From contig CAZKCI010000018.1 in assembly GCA_964551475.1 (NCBI GenBank), forward strand, positions 1 through 26,089: 26,089 nucleotides of DNA. Reading direction: 5' to 3'. This document shows, piece after piece, positions 7,801-15,155 of the stretch. How positions within the stretch are numbered: the first letter of the stretch is position 1; every line of letters begins with the position of its first letter. The notes beneath the pieces are model-generated. The model had not been told where the DNA came from, searched no databases, and saw only the letters and a list, made by a program, of their open reading frames with translations. This DNA is from CAZKCI01 sp964551475 (GTDB lineage: Bacteria; Auribacterota; Erginobacteria; Erginobacterales; CAZKCI01). Made by a program: the position numbers and the translations under genes.

Positions 7801-9318
7801 GCCATCGCCGCCGCCAGCGGGGCCGCCGTCAACGAATTCTCCATCGACGGCACCCTGGCCGGGAACAGCGACAGCGCGCTGCCCACCGAGCAGGCGGTCA
7901 AAACCTACGTCGACGGCCAGTTCACTTCTCAGAGCTGGAGCAGCGGCACGGGCGCGAACACCTACGTCACCTACTGGACCGGAGAGAAAACCATCTCCGG
8001 GGAAAGCCCCTTCACCTACGACCCCGCTACCGACAAGCTCGTCCTGGCCGGTTTCATGGAGGTGACCTCCTCGGCCGGCGGCCTGACCTCCGGAATGGTC
8101 TACCTCTCCGCCAGCGGCGACAGCTCCAACGCCCTCTATGTGGACAAGCCGGACGGTAACTACGCCGCGGTCAACGTCAACGTCCAGACCGATGCCACCG
8201 GCGCCGCGCTCCGCATCCGCAACACCGGCGAGGGCGCCGGCTCCTACGGCATCGACATCGGCCAGTTCACCTCCCACACCTCCGCCCACGCTCTCAACAT
8301 CAACAACGACGGGCCGGGGAGCGCCATCAACATCTCCCATTCCGCAGCCGGACAGGACAAGGCCGTCTGGGTCTACAACGAAAGCGCCAAGGGGGCGATC
8401 TGGATCCGCCAGGAAGGGGACATCGCCAACACCGCCGTCAACGACAGCTCCGGGGGCGCGCTCCACGTCTACAACAACGGCAGCACCGGAAGCGCCATCA
8501 CCGCCTACAGCTCCGAGACCGCGACCAGCGCCCTGGTCTGGTTCCGCGCCTCCTACCAGCCCGTCCTCCGCGTGGAAGGACTGACCAACCGGGCCAACCC
8601 CTTCTGGCTGGTCCCCCAGGACAAACCGGCCGGGGCCATCGCTTACACGGTCCAGACCGGCGAGATGTACATGGGGACGGACGGCTCGCTCAACTACTAC
8701 AAGGGCGACGGCTGGGAGCGGCTGGTCGGCCGCTGGACCGTGGAGACCTGCGTCCTGACCGACGACGACACCTTCAACCCCGACACCCCCACCATCACCG
8801 GCCCGAGAAACTTCAACGAGGGACGCCCGCTCCGCTACCGCGGGGATAGCTCCGACCCCTGGCTCTACGGGATGGTCGCCGGCTCTGCCGCCGGGGCGGT
8901 GACGGTCGCCGGGGCGGCCCTCCCCAACCCGCTGGCCGAGATCGAGGTCGGGAAGCCCGAGCTCATCCGCCAGATCAACTTCTTCGAGCCGGGGAACCTG
9001 GTCCAGGGTGACGATTTCATGTCCCCCAACACCTGGGAGATGCAGGAAGGCTATATCGTCCGGGCCACGGCCAAGGTGGAGACCGCCGACAACGCCGACG
9101 TCCGCATCGCCATCGGCGTCAACGCGGCGGGCGACGATCTCATCACCGCCCCCGGCTACATCAACCTGGCCCAGAGCACCGCCAAGGTGGCCACCGGTGT
9201 CGACATCAGCACCGCCAACTACAGCCTCGCCTTCGGCGACAAGATCTTCGTCAACGTGGACCAGGGCGGCGAGCCGGGGAATAATCTTTCCGTCACCCTG
9301 CAGGTGGTCACTCCCTGA
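4828..9318 (+). CDS. Large secreted protein with phage-tail-fibre-like repeats
   Basis: ATG 4828 is chosen because GGAGG (4817-4821) sits 6 nt upstream and a signal peptide follows at once (residues 1-22, ending ALAA). 1496 residues. Residues about 31-148 form an N-terminal domain (INFQGRIEVG, LWNGWV, GIYNILLG, DLFLRVAFS, SINADLLDG) of a kind seen at the start of bacterial surface fibres. Three copies of a roughly 120-residue module follow at about 432-550, 777-900 and 1183-1302 (GGALHVYN, TGxAISAYS, QPVLRL, YYNGVDWVALTG). Between them, segments such as TVGLTTPAAGKFTNLSA and LPTEQAVKTYVDGQ resemble phage tail-fibre shafts. No C-terminal chaperone (S74) or sorting motif is seen. A trimeric extracellular fibre is the best inference. 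Confidence 0.85.
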   Translation: MKFASSALFLSLIFLSGPALAASPPPMDPPVINFQGRIEVGDLGYSGTSWFAFTIGKEGIPAPLWNGWVQTTCVEGIYNILLGKDTDEELTADLFRQTDLFLRVAFSTNGTQWETLTPDQQITSVAFSINADLLDGLNSPSSAIVGITDPQTLTNKALGDGTYTTYFLVQPQTEVAVGAVPEGYLWYDSENHALKVRVAGAKWVTLTGDTGAISNVPGAGTVANTLRDDGGAWQSTNQLQVWDYGSYSGVVDIEGVLSFNDNTDTYITQDSAFSNEYLDFYVGDVQQFRMTNFGKFECFTSPAGETTPVIRWKSDQDTGIGHTFTGGTDNTNELSVIAGGTKVMTIGSGTAVNPYVHIDVDGTAGNPALEIGGNDGAGIYQGLTGSSLSFTTQSTVVMHLNNQQQVKIGRSATFDDATLYFQVDGKIKVNQDMADNSLWISQDANTNNSDPSNTVGGALHVYNQSNTGTAISAYSNVPNPLTPLAWLRVGSSFNDQPVLRLRGASAVSNPLYIEQQSEPGASPAAGHIYMDADDKLLKYYNGVDWVALTAGGGGTLSGGGALGQAAYWTGADTLAGEAAFAYDAALDRLTVLHGTFTGLTAAVVDINGGTVDATVIGLTTPAAGEFTSLTADTVALDTDGTAAAPAITWESDANTGLFHPAAGQLAWTTAGNESLFLSEGGYFLVTGGTAHYAPSAWFEVTGGRKGLDTAKFSTNTGGNNAIRVNANNGYGSGVYINVAEESSGDGLSVFNRGEGSALWINQSETAGDAAIYVRNYSADQAFNIRQEASIPDNDPGIATGGAVHIYNSNNTGMALSIFSAQNAALSPLAWLAGRGFQGYQPVLRLEATSSHSVPLQLLPQVQPIAAANAQTGELYVDANDGTLQYFNGVDWVVLTGSAGGAGDFATRALDNLSAVAINAALLPGTDDSIDLGDGTHEWKDLYVDGTANIDSLVADTADINAGTVDGAAINGSTVGLTTPAAGKFTNLSATTAIAAASGAAVNEFSIDGTLAGNSDSALPTEQAVKTYVDGQFTSQSWSSGTGANTYVTYWTGEKTISGESPFTYDPATDKLVLAGFMEVTSSAGGLTSGMVYLSASGDSSNALYVDKPDGNYAAVNVNVQTDATGAALRIRNTGEGAGSYGIDIGQFTSHTSAHALNINNDGPGSAINISHSAAGQDKAVWVYNESAKGAIWIRQEGDIANTAVNDSSGGALHVYNNGSTGSAITAYSSETATSALVWFRASYQPVLRVEGLTNRANPFWLVPQDKPAGAIAYTVQTGEMYMGTDGSLNYYKGDGWERLVGRWTVETCVLTDDDTFNPDTPTITGPRNFNEGRPLRYRGDSSDPWLYGMVAGSAAGAVTVAGAALPNPLAEIEVGKPELIRQINFFEPGNLVQGDDFMSPNTWEMQEGYIVRATAKVETADNADVRIAIGVNAAGDDLITAPGYINLAQSTAKVATGVDISTANYSLAFGDKIFVNVDQGGEPGNNLSVTLQVVTP

Positions 9319-9339
9319 CCGGACAACAACTAAACATTA

Positions 9340-9420
9340 TTCACATGTAGCCATGTAGGGCATATCGAACCACTACTTGGTACTGATCACTTCTTTTTCA
9401 GTTACTGATCACTGGTTTTT
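9340..9420. repeat. Intergenic cassette copy B
   Basis: Repeats the order of copy A: TTCACATGTAG, CATGTAGGGCATAT, GAACC, ACTGATCACT, TTCTTTTTCAGTT, ACTGATCACT, then TTTTT. The CATGTAG word is duplicated here. It follows the stop of the fibre-like gene by about 20 bp. The two TGATCA words can pair across about 20 nt before the final T-run, so weak terminator activity is possible. Confidence 0.75.
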
Positions 9421-9421
9421 G

Positions 9422-9490
9422 TGTGGGACCCCGACCATAGGTCGGGGGATCCGGGCTAACCTGGATCGCGACAAGAATGTCGCTCCCACA
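9422..9490. repeat. REP/BIME-like bipartite hairpin element
   Basis: Ends are TGTGGGA (9422) and TCCCACA (to 9490). The left hairpin is CCCCGACC-ATA-GGTCGGGG (9429-9447), the right is GCGACA-AGAA-TGTCGC (9468-9483), and the middle reads GGCTAACCTGGATCG. The left stem sequence is unlike other copies but still pairs fully. It ends 20 bp before the next start codon. Confidence 0.88.
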
Positions 9491-9510
9491 GCAAGACATT
9501 CGACGATCAC

Positions 9511-11223
9511 ATGAGACTTCGCATCGCCATACTAGTGTTGTTGCTCTGGGCGGCGCCGGCCGGGGCCGACTACCCGACGATGACCTCGACCAACTTCGCC
9601 ATCACCAGCTGCGAGTTCTCCAGCTTCGGGAAGTACAAGTCCTCCGCCCACTTCGACACCTGGGACAGCGGCGGCCAGCCCTCCTTCATCGGGGCCTGGC
9701 CCGACGGCGGCGCGACGGGCGGAATCAACAGCGGCGAAGGCTGGGCCTACACGATCAACCTCCCGATCTTCTGGGACAAGGACCACGATCAGGACGGGAT
9801 GCCGCTCACCTACGAGGAGGAATCCGGTTTCTCCGGCATGAACGACTTTAACGCCGCCGACGCCTTCGCTGATCCCGACGGGGACGGCTTCACAAACATC
9901 CAGGAATACCTGGCCCGGACAAATCCGAACGATCCCACCTCTTTCTTCCAGTTCACGGATATCCGGATCGTGAACTCCGGAGGCGAGCCGGCCCTCTACT
10001 GGGTCGACCCCACCGTCTCCATCACCGGCTTCGAATCGGAGTGGCCCCAGTATGCCCGCTCTCTCCGCTTCGACGTCCTCTATGCCGACTGGCCGGTCTC
10101 GTCCCAAGCGGACGGCCATTTCCCGAACGAGGACTGGTTCAACCAGACCGGAACCTGGCACGTGCTGGGCGGCGGGACCAACCTCTACCGGGACCCGGCC
10201 AGCTCCATGACCTCGTTCACGGCCACCTTCTCCTCTCTCAGTTCGCTGGCCGACAGGGACATCCGTTTCTTCCGCCTGGCGATCGGAGGGACCGCCTTCG
10301 AAGGAGAACCGGTCGTGGGGCCGTCCAGCTATACCACCGTCGGCGACAAGCGGATCGCCTCCACGATGGCCAAAGAGGTTCTGATGATCCAGAAGCACGG
10401 ACTCAACAACTCTGAATATCCCGTCTTCGGCCTGGCCGGAGACATCACCGGCGGCGGCGCGGGTAATCTCAACTACGCGCTGGGAACACTCTTCCTGCCC
10501 GCGGGATCGGCGGCGGATTACGGCACCAACCTCAATCTCTGGGTCGCCGGAGGCGGCGGCACGCCCGACACCTCGACGGTCGACTTCCTGTCCTCGATTT
10601 ATCATTCCTGGCGGCAGACAGACCAGACGCCTTCGGACCGCGCCATCATCCCGGAGGACGGCTTCCGCCTGGTCTACAAGGACGGGCTCCCCGCCTCGAC
10701 CTCCCTTTATCTCGGCTCCCAGCTCAAGATGGACAGCTACTACCATGACATCTACCGCCGCGTCTGGAACGATCAGACATCCGGGCCGGATGATGATACC
10801 AATGCTCAGATCACCTTCCTCTCCTACAATTTCCCGGTCGCCGTAGACTTTTTCAACTCCGGCTTCCCGACCATGGCCGGAACCAGCAACCCGTCGATTA
10901 CGGGGTGGGAAGGGATGGAGAGCGACTGGGTGATCCTGTATGAGCGCGACCTGACTGGCCTGGGCGAGGGCGCCAGCGAGAACACCATCGTCTATTTCGA
11001 CCACGGCCCCGATGATCGGTGGGAATATTTCGCCCCCCTGAACCTCATGGGCCACCCAGTTGAACCCGATGAGCTATTCATCTCTCCCGGCTCTCCGTTC
11101 ATCGCCTATCAATACTGGAACCCGGCGGATCCCGTCGTCACGCCGTACTTCCTCTTCGAAGCCGACGTCCCCTACCAGGCGGGCGGAGCTAATACAATCA
11201 AGACCTATCTCAAGTTCCAGTAA
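9511..11223 (+). CDS. Secreted protein with Ca-binding DxDxDG-type segment, function unknown
   Basis: 570 residues with a signal peptide (MRLRIAILVLLLWAAPAGA, cleavage near residue 19). Residues about 90-135 carry KDHDQDGMP, ADPDGDGFTNIQEYLARTNP and PNDPTS, the pattern of thrombospondin type 3/EF-hand-like calcium repeats common in secreted bacterial proteins. The remaining 430 residues are beta-rich and I do not recognise a family. No membrane segment or sorting tail follows the signal peptide. No Shine-Dalgarno sequence is visible before ATG 9511, whose upstream 20 bp abut a REP element; the start is chosen because the signal peptide begins there. Probably exported and extracellular or periplasmic. 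Confidence 0.8.
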   Translation: MRLRIAILVLLLWAAPAGADYPTMTSTNFAITSCEFSSFGKYKSSAHFDTWDSGGQPSFIGAWPDGGATGGINSGEGWAYTINLPIFWDKDHDQDGMPLTYEEESGFSGMNDFNAADAFADPDGDGFTNIQEYLARTNPNDPTSFFQFTDIRIVNSGGEPALYWVDPTVSITGFESEWPQYARSLRFDVLYADWPVSSQADGHFPNEDWFNQTGTWHVLGGGTNLYRDPASSMTSFTATFSSLSSLADRDIRFFRLAIGGTAFEGEPVVGPSSYTTVGDKRIASTMAKEVLMIQKHGLNNSEYPVFGLAGDITGGGAGNLNYALGTLFLPAGSAADYGTNLNLWVAGGGGTPDTSTVDFLSSIYHSWRQTDQTPSDRAIIPEDGFRLVYKDGLPASTSLYLGSQLKMDSYYHDIYRRVWNDQTSGPDDDTNAQITFLSYNFPVAVDFFNSGFPTMAGTSNPSITGWEGMESDWVILYERDLTGLGEGASENTIVYFDHGPDDRWEYFAPLNLMGHPVEPDELFISPGSPFIAYQYWNPADPVVTPYFLFEADVPYQAGGANTIKTYLKFQ

Positions 11224-11240
11224 AGATGCCGGGCGGATTG

Positions 11241-11350
11241 TGTGATCTGAGATTTGAGATTCGGAATCTGAGATCTGAAATGTGAGATTCGAGATCTGAA
11301 ATCTGAGATTCGAGATCTGAAATCTGAAATTTCAAATCTGAAATCGCTGA
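11241..11350. repeat. Degenerate tandem repeat of GAGAT/GAAAT words
   Basis: An AT-rich spacer built from GAGATTCGAGATCTGAAATC-type words. Two perfect 21-bp units lie at 11284-11304 and 11305-11325, with degenerate copies on both sides. It ends 2 bp before the start codon of the PEP-CTERM gene. It is far lower in GC than its surroundings and has many short self-complementary words (AGATCT, GAAATTTC). No promoter consensus was found in it. Confidence 0.85.
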
Positions 11351-11351
11351 A

Positions 11352-11930
11352 ATGAAACATCTAAAGAAAACAGCCGTCCTCCTCGCCCTGGCCGCGTCCG
11401 CCCTCTTCGCCGCCGCCCCCTCGGCCCGCGCCTACACCGTCAACCTCATCTACTACACTTCGCGCGGCCTGATGGACGAGCACATGGCCTTCCTGGCACA
11501 GTACGACATGGTCCAGCTTATCTATACCGGAGCCGATGGCCAGATCGATCCTCCCAACATCTATAACGGCATGCCCGGCGGGGACGACATTCTCTGGCAA
11601 AGCACCGACATCGGTGGAGCGGGACCGGGCCAGTTCCTCGACCTTTTTCAATACAGCAGCAACACCAGCGGCACTGTCTACATCCGTTTCTTCAACGCCC
11701 CGGTCATGGGCCAGGTCACCTACTACGGGATGAGCCCTCTCCATACCCTGAGCGACCTCTTCGGCTTTGATATCTGGGACATCACCGCCGGCGGCCTCTA
11801 CCTCTGGACCGAATATCCCTTTGTCGTCATCCCGGAGCCGGAGACCTGGCTGACCTTGCTGCCGGCTCTTTTGTTGGGTATGTATATGTATAGGAGAAGC
11901 AGAAAAAAAGTGAATCGGACGGCGGGATGA
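11352..11930 (+). CDS. PEP-CTERM sorted exported protein
   Basis: 192 residues. A signal peptide (MKHLKKTAVLLALAASALFAAAPSARA) is followed by a compact domain with DMVQLIYTGADGQIDPP, GGDDILW, TVYIRFFNAP and VTYYGMSPLHT. It ends in a classic PEP-CTERM tail: PEP at residues 161-163, a hydrophobic helix at about 166-180, then RRSRKK. In that system an exosortase (EpsH/Xrt family) recognises PEP and releases or anchors the protein during export; no exosortase is in this window. The central domain is shared with the next two genes. No Shine-Dalgarno is visible before ATG 11352. Its stop overlaps the next start (ATGA), so the pair is likely co-translated. Confidence 0.9.
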   Translation: MKHLKKTAVLLALAASALFAAAPSARAYTVNLIYYTSRGLMDEHMAFLAQYDMVQLIYTGADGQIDPPNIYNGMPGGDDILWQSTDIGGAGPGQFLDLFQYSSNTSGTVYIRFFNAPVMGQVTYYGMSPLHTLSDLFGFDIWDITAGGLYLWTEYPFVVIPEPETWLTLLPALLLGMYMYRRSRKKVNRTAG

Positions 11931-13396
11931 AAACGGCACTCACTCTATCCCTGGCGATGACCCTGGCGGCGCTTTCCACCAGCGCTTACGGCCAGATCTA
12001 TGAAAATTTCAGCGTCTTCGCCCAGGAGACCGACCCCGACCGTCCCGCCGAGACCTTCCATCTCCTCGATGAGACCGGCGCTCCCTTGGCCGGCTGGAAT
12101 CAGGTCTCCCACGTCGAAAACACCTGCCGCGGCGGTGTGGACGGGGACCTGATCCAGGTCATCTATGTCGGCGCCAACGGTGAGATCGATCCGCCCGAGT
12201 ACGGGATCAGCCCGGCCGGCGACGATACGCTCGCCGCCGGCACCCGCATCGGCATCGGCGAGCCCTTCTGCTGGATGACCACCGGGAGGTTCTTTTTCAA
12301 CTACGACCGCGGACCCGACGAGCTGATCTACGTCCGGGCCTTCAACGGCCCCTCCCTGGAAGAGTCCACCTACTACGGGAACTCCACTCTCTGCACCGCC
12401 TGGACGGCCAAGTCCATGCCGGTCAACCGTTACGGCCTCTCCCGCACCGACCGCCGCCTCCAGCCGACAGCCACGCCGACGCCGAGCGTCACCCCCACGC
12501 CCACACCCGAGCCGACGCCCGAGCCCTCCCTGACGCCCGTCCCGCCCACGCCCGCGCCCAGCCCCACGACCGAGCTCACGCCCTCGCCCACGGCCACGCC
12601 CGAGACGACGCCTTCGCCCTCCCCGATACCGACCGCCTACTTCGTGGCCGACGGCCGGGCCGACTTCGACGGGGATGGAACATCGGAAACCGCCCTCTAT
12701 CGCCCATCGACCGGCGGCTGGTTTATCCGCGATTACTCGTCCTTCACCTTCGGCCAATCCGGGGACCTCCCTGCCGTCGGCGACTACACCGGCGACGGCA
12801 TCGCCGAGGCGGCGGCCTACCGTCCCTCCTCCGGACTCTGGTCAATCCGCGGCTTCACCCGCCTGTATGTCGGGTCGGCCGGCGACCGTTCGGCCCCGGC
12901 CGACTTCGACGGCGACGGTGTCCTCGATGCCGCCGTCTTCAGCGGTTCCCGGGGTGTCTGGAACGTTCCCGGCGTCTCCCGCCTCTATTTCGGTCTGGCC
13001 GGCGATGCGCCCATCCCGGAGGATTTCGACGGCGACGGAATCGCCGACAGTGCGATCTTCCGACCCTCCAACGGCCTCTGGGCGATCCGCGGCCTCACCC
13101 GTTTCTACTTCGGGCGGCGCGGCGACTACGCGCTCCCCCGCGACTTCGACGGCGACGGGACTGCCGACGCCGGCGTCTACCGCCAGGATGACGGCCAGTG
13201 GATCGTCCGCGGCCTGACCCGCCTCACCTTCGGGCAGGTGTACGATCTGCCGGTCGCCTCCGACCTCGACGGCGACGGCCTGCCCGACATCGGGATCTTC
13301 CGCCCCGCCCTTTCCTTCTGGGCGATCCGGCACTCGGCCGGTGAGACCGCGCGCTTCTACTACGGCGCCTCCGGCGACATCCCGATCGGGCGGTAG
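11927..13396 (+). CDS. Secreted protein: shared N-terminal module plus six FG-GAP-like repeats
   Basis: 489 residues. A signal peptide ends near residue 22 (STSAYGQ). Residues about 24-180 are the module shared with its neighbours (DLIQVIYVGANGEIDPP, GDDTL, IYVRAFNGP, STYYGNSTLC), here with conserved cysteines. A Pro/Thr linker (nt 12465-12633) leads to six 40-residue repeats starting D(F/Y)(D/T)GDG and containing RPSxGxWxIRG, RxYFG and GD. DxDGDG is the calcium loop of FG-GAP/VCBS-type propeller blades, so a six-bladed beta-propeller is likely. ATG 11927 overlaps the upstream stop by 4 nt. No anchor motif. Tandem paralogue of the next gene. Likely extracellular binding protein; ligand unknown. 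Confidence 0.87.
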   Translation: MKTALTLSLAMTLAALSTSAYGQIYENFSVFAQETDPDRPAETFHLLDETGAPLAGWNQVSHVENTCRGGVDGDLIQVIYVGANGEIDPPEYGISPAGDDTLAAGTRIGIGEPFCWMTTGRFFFNYDRGPDELIYVRAFNGPSLEESTYYGNSTLCTAWTAKSMPVNRYGLSRTDRRLQPTATPTPSVTPTPTPEPTPEPSLTPVPPTPAPSPTTELTPSPTATPETTPSPSPIPTAYFVADGRADFDGDGTSETALYRPSTGGWFIRDYSSFTFGQSGDLPAVGDYTGDGIAEAAAYRPSSGLWSIRGFTRLYVGSAGDRSAPADFDGDGVLDAAVFSGSRGVWNVPGVSRLYFGLAGDAPIPEDFDGDGIADSAIFRPSNGLWAIRGLTRFYFGRRGDYALPRDFDGDGTADAGVYRQDDGQWIVRGLTRLTFGQVYDLPVASDLDGDGLPDIGIFRPALSFWAIRHSAGETARFYYGASGDIPIGR

Positions 13397-13404
13397 CAAC
13401 CAAA

Positions 13405-13459
13405 CAGTGATCAATAATCAGTCATCAGTGATCAGTTACTGATGACCAATCACTCTTTT
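13405..13459. repeat. Intergenic AGTGATCAG-word repeat, possible terminator (copy C)
   Basis: CAGTGATCAATAATCAG, TCATCAGTGATCAG and TTACTGATGA words occur just after a stop codon. TCATCAGT (13422-13429) pairs with ACTGATGA (13438-13445). Alternatively AGTGAT (13427-13432) pairs with ATCACT (13449-13454) directly before CTTTTT. Either may terminate transcription weakly. Confidence 0.5.
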
Positions 13460-13524
13460 TGTGGGAGCGGCGTCTCGCCGCGATCCCGGCTAACACGGAT
13501 CGGGGCTGGAAGCCCCTCCCACAA
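13460..13524. repeat. REP/BIME-like bipartite hairpin element
   Basis: The left part begins TGTGGGAG-like (TTGTGGGAGC) with a GCGGCG-TCT-CGCCGC hairpin. The centre reads ATCCCGGCTAACACGGATCG. The right hairpin is GGGGCT-GGA-AGCCCC, and the end is TCCCACA. The centre closely matches the copy at 9422. Confidence 0.9.
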
Positions 13525-13547
13525 AACTTCTTTCATGTCTGCCTCAC

Positions 13548-13576
13548 TTGCTTCGGTCATCTCCATTCGTTATATT
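13548..13576 (+). promoter_or_regulatory. Candidate sigma70-type promoter
   Basis: TTGCTT (13548-13553), 17 bp, TATATT (13571-13576). A start seven bases beyond the -10 box falls at 13583, the first base of the proposed GTG start codon, which would give a leaderless message. A second TATAAT at 13577-13582 lacks a well spaced -35 box. Confidence 0.4.
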
Positions 13577-13582
13577 TATAAT

Positions 13583-15079
13583 GTGAGAAGATTAGCGATA
13601 TGCCTGTCCTGCCTTGCCCTCCTGACGGCGACGCCGGCTTGGGCCGACGACCCCGGCTTCACTGTCTTTGTCCAGACCACCGATCCGAACACGGGACTGG
13701 CCGTGCCGCCCCTCCGGGACGAATACGGAGCCCCTCTCTTCGGCTGGAACCAGCTGTCCGAGCCCGGAAACAGCTGCTACACCGGTCAGACCGGAGACCT
13801 GGTCCAGGTCATCGGCGTTGGCCTGGACGGCGAGATCGACACCCCTGAAAACGGCATCAGCCCCTACGGAGACGACACGCTCATCGCTTTGACCACCATC
13901 GGGGCGGGGCGACCCTGGTGCCAATACACCGCAGGTAAGTTTTCCTACCTGATCTATCCCACGCCGGATACCACCGTCTTCGTCCGTGCCTTCAATGCGG
14001 GCGATCTGGCGGAAGCCACTTATTATGGGGATTCCACTCTCTGCGCCGCCTGGACGGCCAAGTCCATGCCGGTCAACCGCTACGGCCTCTCCAGCACCGA
14101 TCTCCGCTTCCAGTGGACGCCGACGCCCGTGGCCACGGCGACGCCCCAGGCCACGCCGCCCGTTCCCACCCCCCCGACTACCCCCCCGCCGACGCCGGCG
14201 CCGACATCCGCCACTCCTCCTCCCACGCCGCTCCCCACACCCGCCCTGACCCCGCCGCCGACGCCCGCGCCGACCTCGCCCCCCGTTCCGACGCCCTCTC
14301 CCTCGCCGATGCCGACCGCCTACCGCCTGGTCGAGGAGACAGCCGACTTCGACGGCGACGGGACGAGCGAGGCGACGATCTTCCGCTCGTCAAACGGCCG
14401 CTGGTATATCCGCAACCTCTCCTCCTACGCCCTGGGCCAGAACGGCGACCTCCCCGCCGTCGGCGACTACACCGGCGACGGAATCTCGGAGGCGGCAGTC
14501 TTCCGCCCCTCGACCGGCCTCTGGGCGGTCAAAGACCTGACCCGCCTCGTCTTCGGCGCCGTCGGCGACCGCTCCGCCCCCGCCGACTACAACGGGGACG
14601 GCGCGGCCGACATCGCCATCTATCGTCCCGCCGCCGGTCTCTGGTCGGTGCGGAGCGTCACCCGCTTCTATTCCGGGGGATCGAGCGACTCGCTCGTCCC
14701 TGACGACTACGACGGCGACGGCACGGCCGAGGGCGCAATCTTCCGCCCGTCCGCCGGTCTCTGGGTCGCCCGCGCCGTCACCCGCTTCTACTTCGGGCGG
14801 ATCGGCGATTATGCTTTCTCCGGCGACTTCAACGGCGACGGCACGGCCGAATCCGGCGTCTTCCGGCAGGACGACGGGTCCTGGATGATCCGCGGCCTCA
14901 CCCGTGTCTTCCAGGGGCGGGCCTACGATCTCCCGGTCACGGCCGATCTTGACGGCGATGGAATGCCTGACCTCGGCGTCTTCCGCCCCGCTTCCGGCCT
15001 CTGGGCGGTCCGGGGTTCCGCCGGCGGGACGGAACGCTTCTACTACGGAACCTCCGCCGACTGGCCGGTGGGAAAGTAG
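13583..15079 (+). CDS. Secreted protein: shared N-terminal module plus six FG-GAP-like repeats (tandem paralogue)
   Basis: The frame opens at 13442 inside repeat DNA, so that start is rejected. GTG 13583 gives a proper signal peptide (MRRLAICLSCLALLTATPAWA) and 498 residues; ATG 13535 is an alternative. The shared module follows (DLVQVIGVGLDGEIDTP, GDDTL, VFVRAFNAG, ATYYGDSTLC), then a Pro-rich linker (about 14116-14322) and six roughly 40-residue DxxGDG repeats. Blades 5 and 6 (RQDDGxW, RGLTR, DLDGDGxPD, RFYYG) match blades 5 and 6 of the upstream gene better than they match each other, so the whole gene was duplicated. No Shine-Dalgarno, no sorting tail. Extracellular binding role inferred; ligand unknown. 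Confidence 0.85.
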   Translation: MRRLAICLSCLALLTATPAWADDPGFTVFVQTTDPNTGLAVPPLRDEYGAPLFGWNQLSEPGNSCYTGQTGDLVQVIGVGLDGEIDTPENGISPYGDDTLIALTTIGAGRPWCQYTAGKFSYLIYPTPDTTVFVRAFNAGDLAEATYYGDSTLCAAWTAKSMPVNRYGLSSTDLRFQWTPTPVATATPQATPPVPTPPTTPPPTPAPTSATPPPTPLPTPALTPPPTPAPTSPPVPTPSPSPMPTAYRLVEETADFDGDGTSEATIFRSSNGRWYIRNLSSYALGQNGDLPAVGDYTGDGISEAAVFRPSTGLWAVKDLTRLVFGAVGDRSAPADYNGDGAADIAIYRPAAGLWSVRSVTRFYSGGSSDSLVPDDYDGDGTAEGAIFRPSAGLWVARAVTRFYFGRIGDYAFSGDFNGDGTAESGVFRQDDGSWMIRGLTRVFQGRAYDLPVTADLDGDGMPDLGVFRPASGLWAVRGSAGGTERFYYGTSADWPVGK

Positions 15080-15111
15080 AGCCGCAACCGAAGAAGAAGT
15101 GATCAGTCATC

Positions 15112-15140
15112 AGTGATCAGTTGCTGATCACTTCTTTTTT
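15112..15140 (+). terminator. Intrinsic terminator made of AGTGATCAG words (copy D)
   Basis: AGTGATCAG (15112-15120), loop TTG, CTGATCACT (15124-15132) give a perfect 9-bp stem followed by TCTTTTTT. It lies 33 bp after the stop of the propeller gene. Related words occur in the spacers at 4475, 9382, 13405 and 17571. Confidence 0.65.
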
Positions 15141-15155
15141 AGTGACTGTTTTCCT

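Noticed and set aside
4774..8466. A 1230-codon minus-strand frame opposite the fibre-like gene
   Set aside because: High GC removes stops from the antisense frame. The product is Gly/Val/Asp-rich without motifs; the plus-strand gene has a ribosome site, signal peptide and repeats.
13442..13582. N-terminal extension of the second propeller protein from ATG 13442
   Set aside because: This stretch is repeat DNA (AGTGATCAG words and a TGTGGGA element), and it would bury the signal peptide about 47 residues inside the protein.
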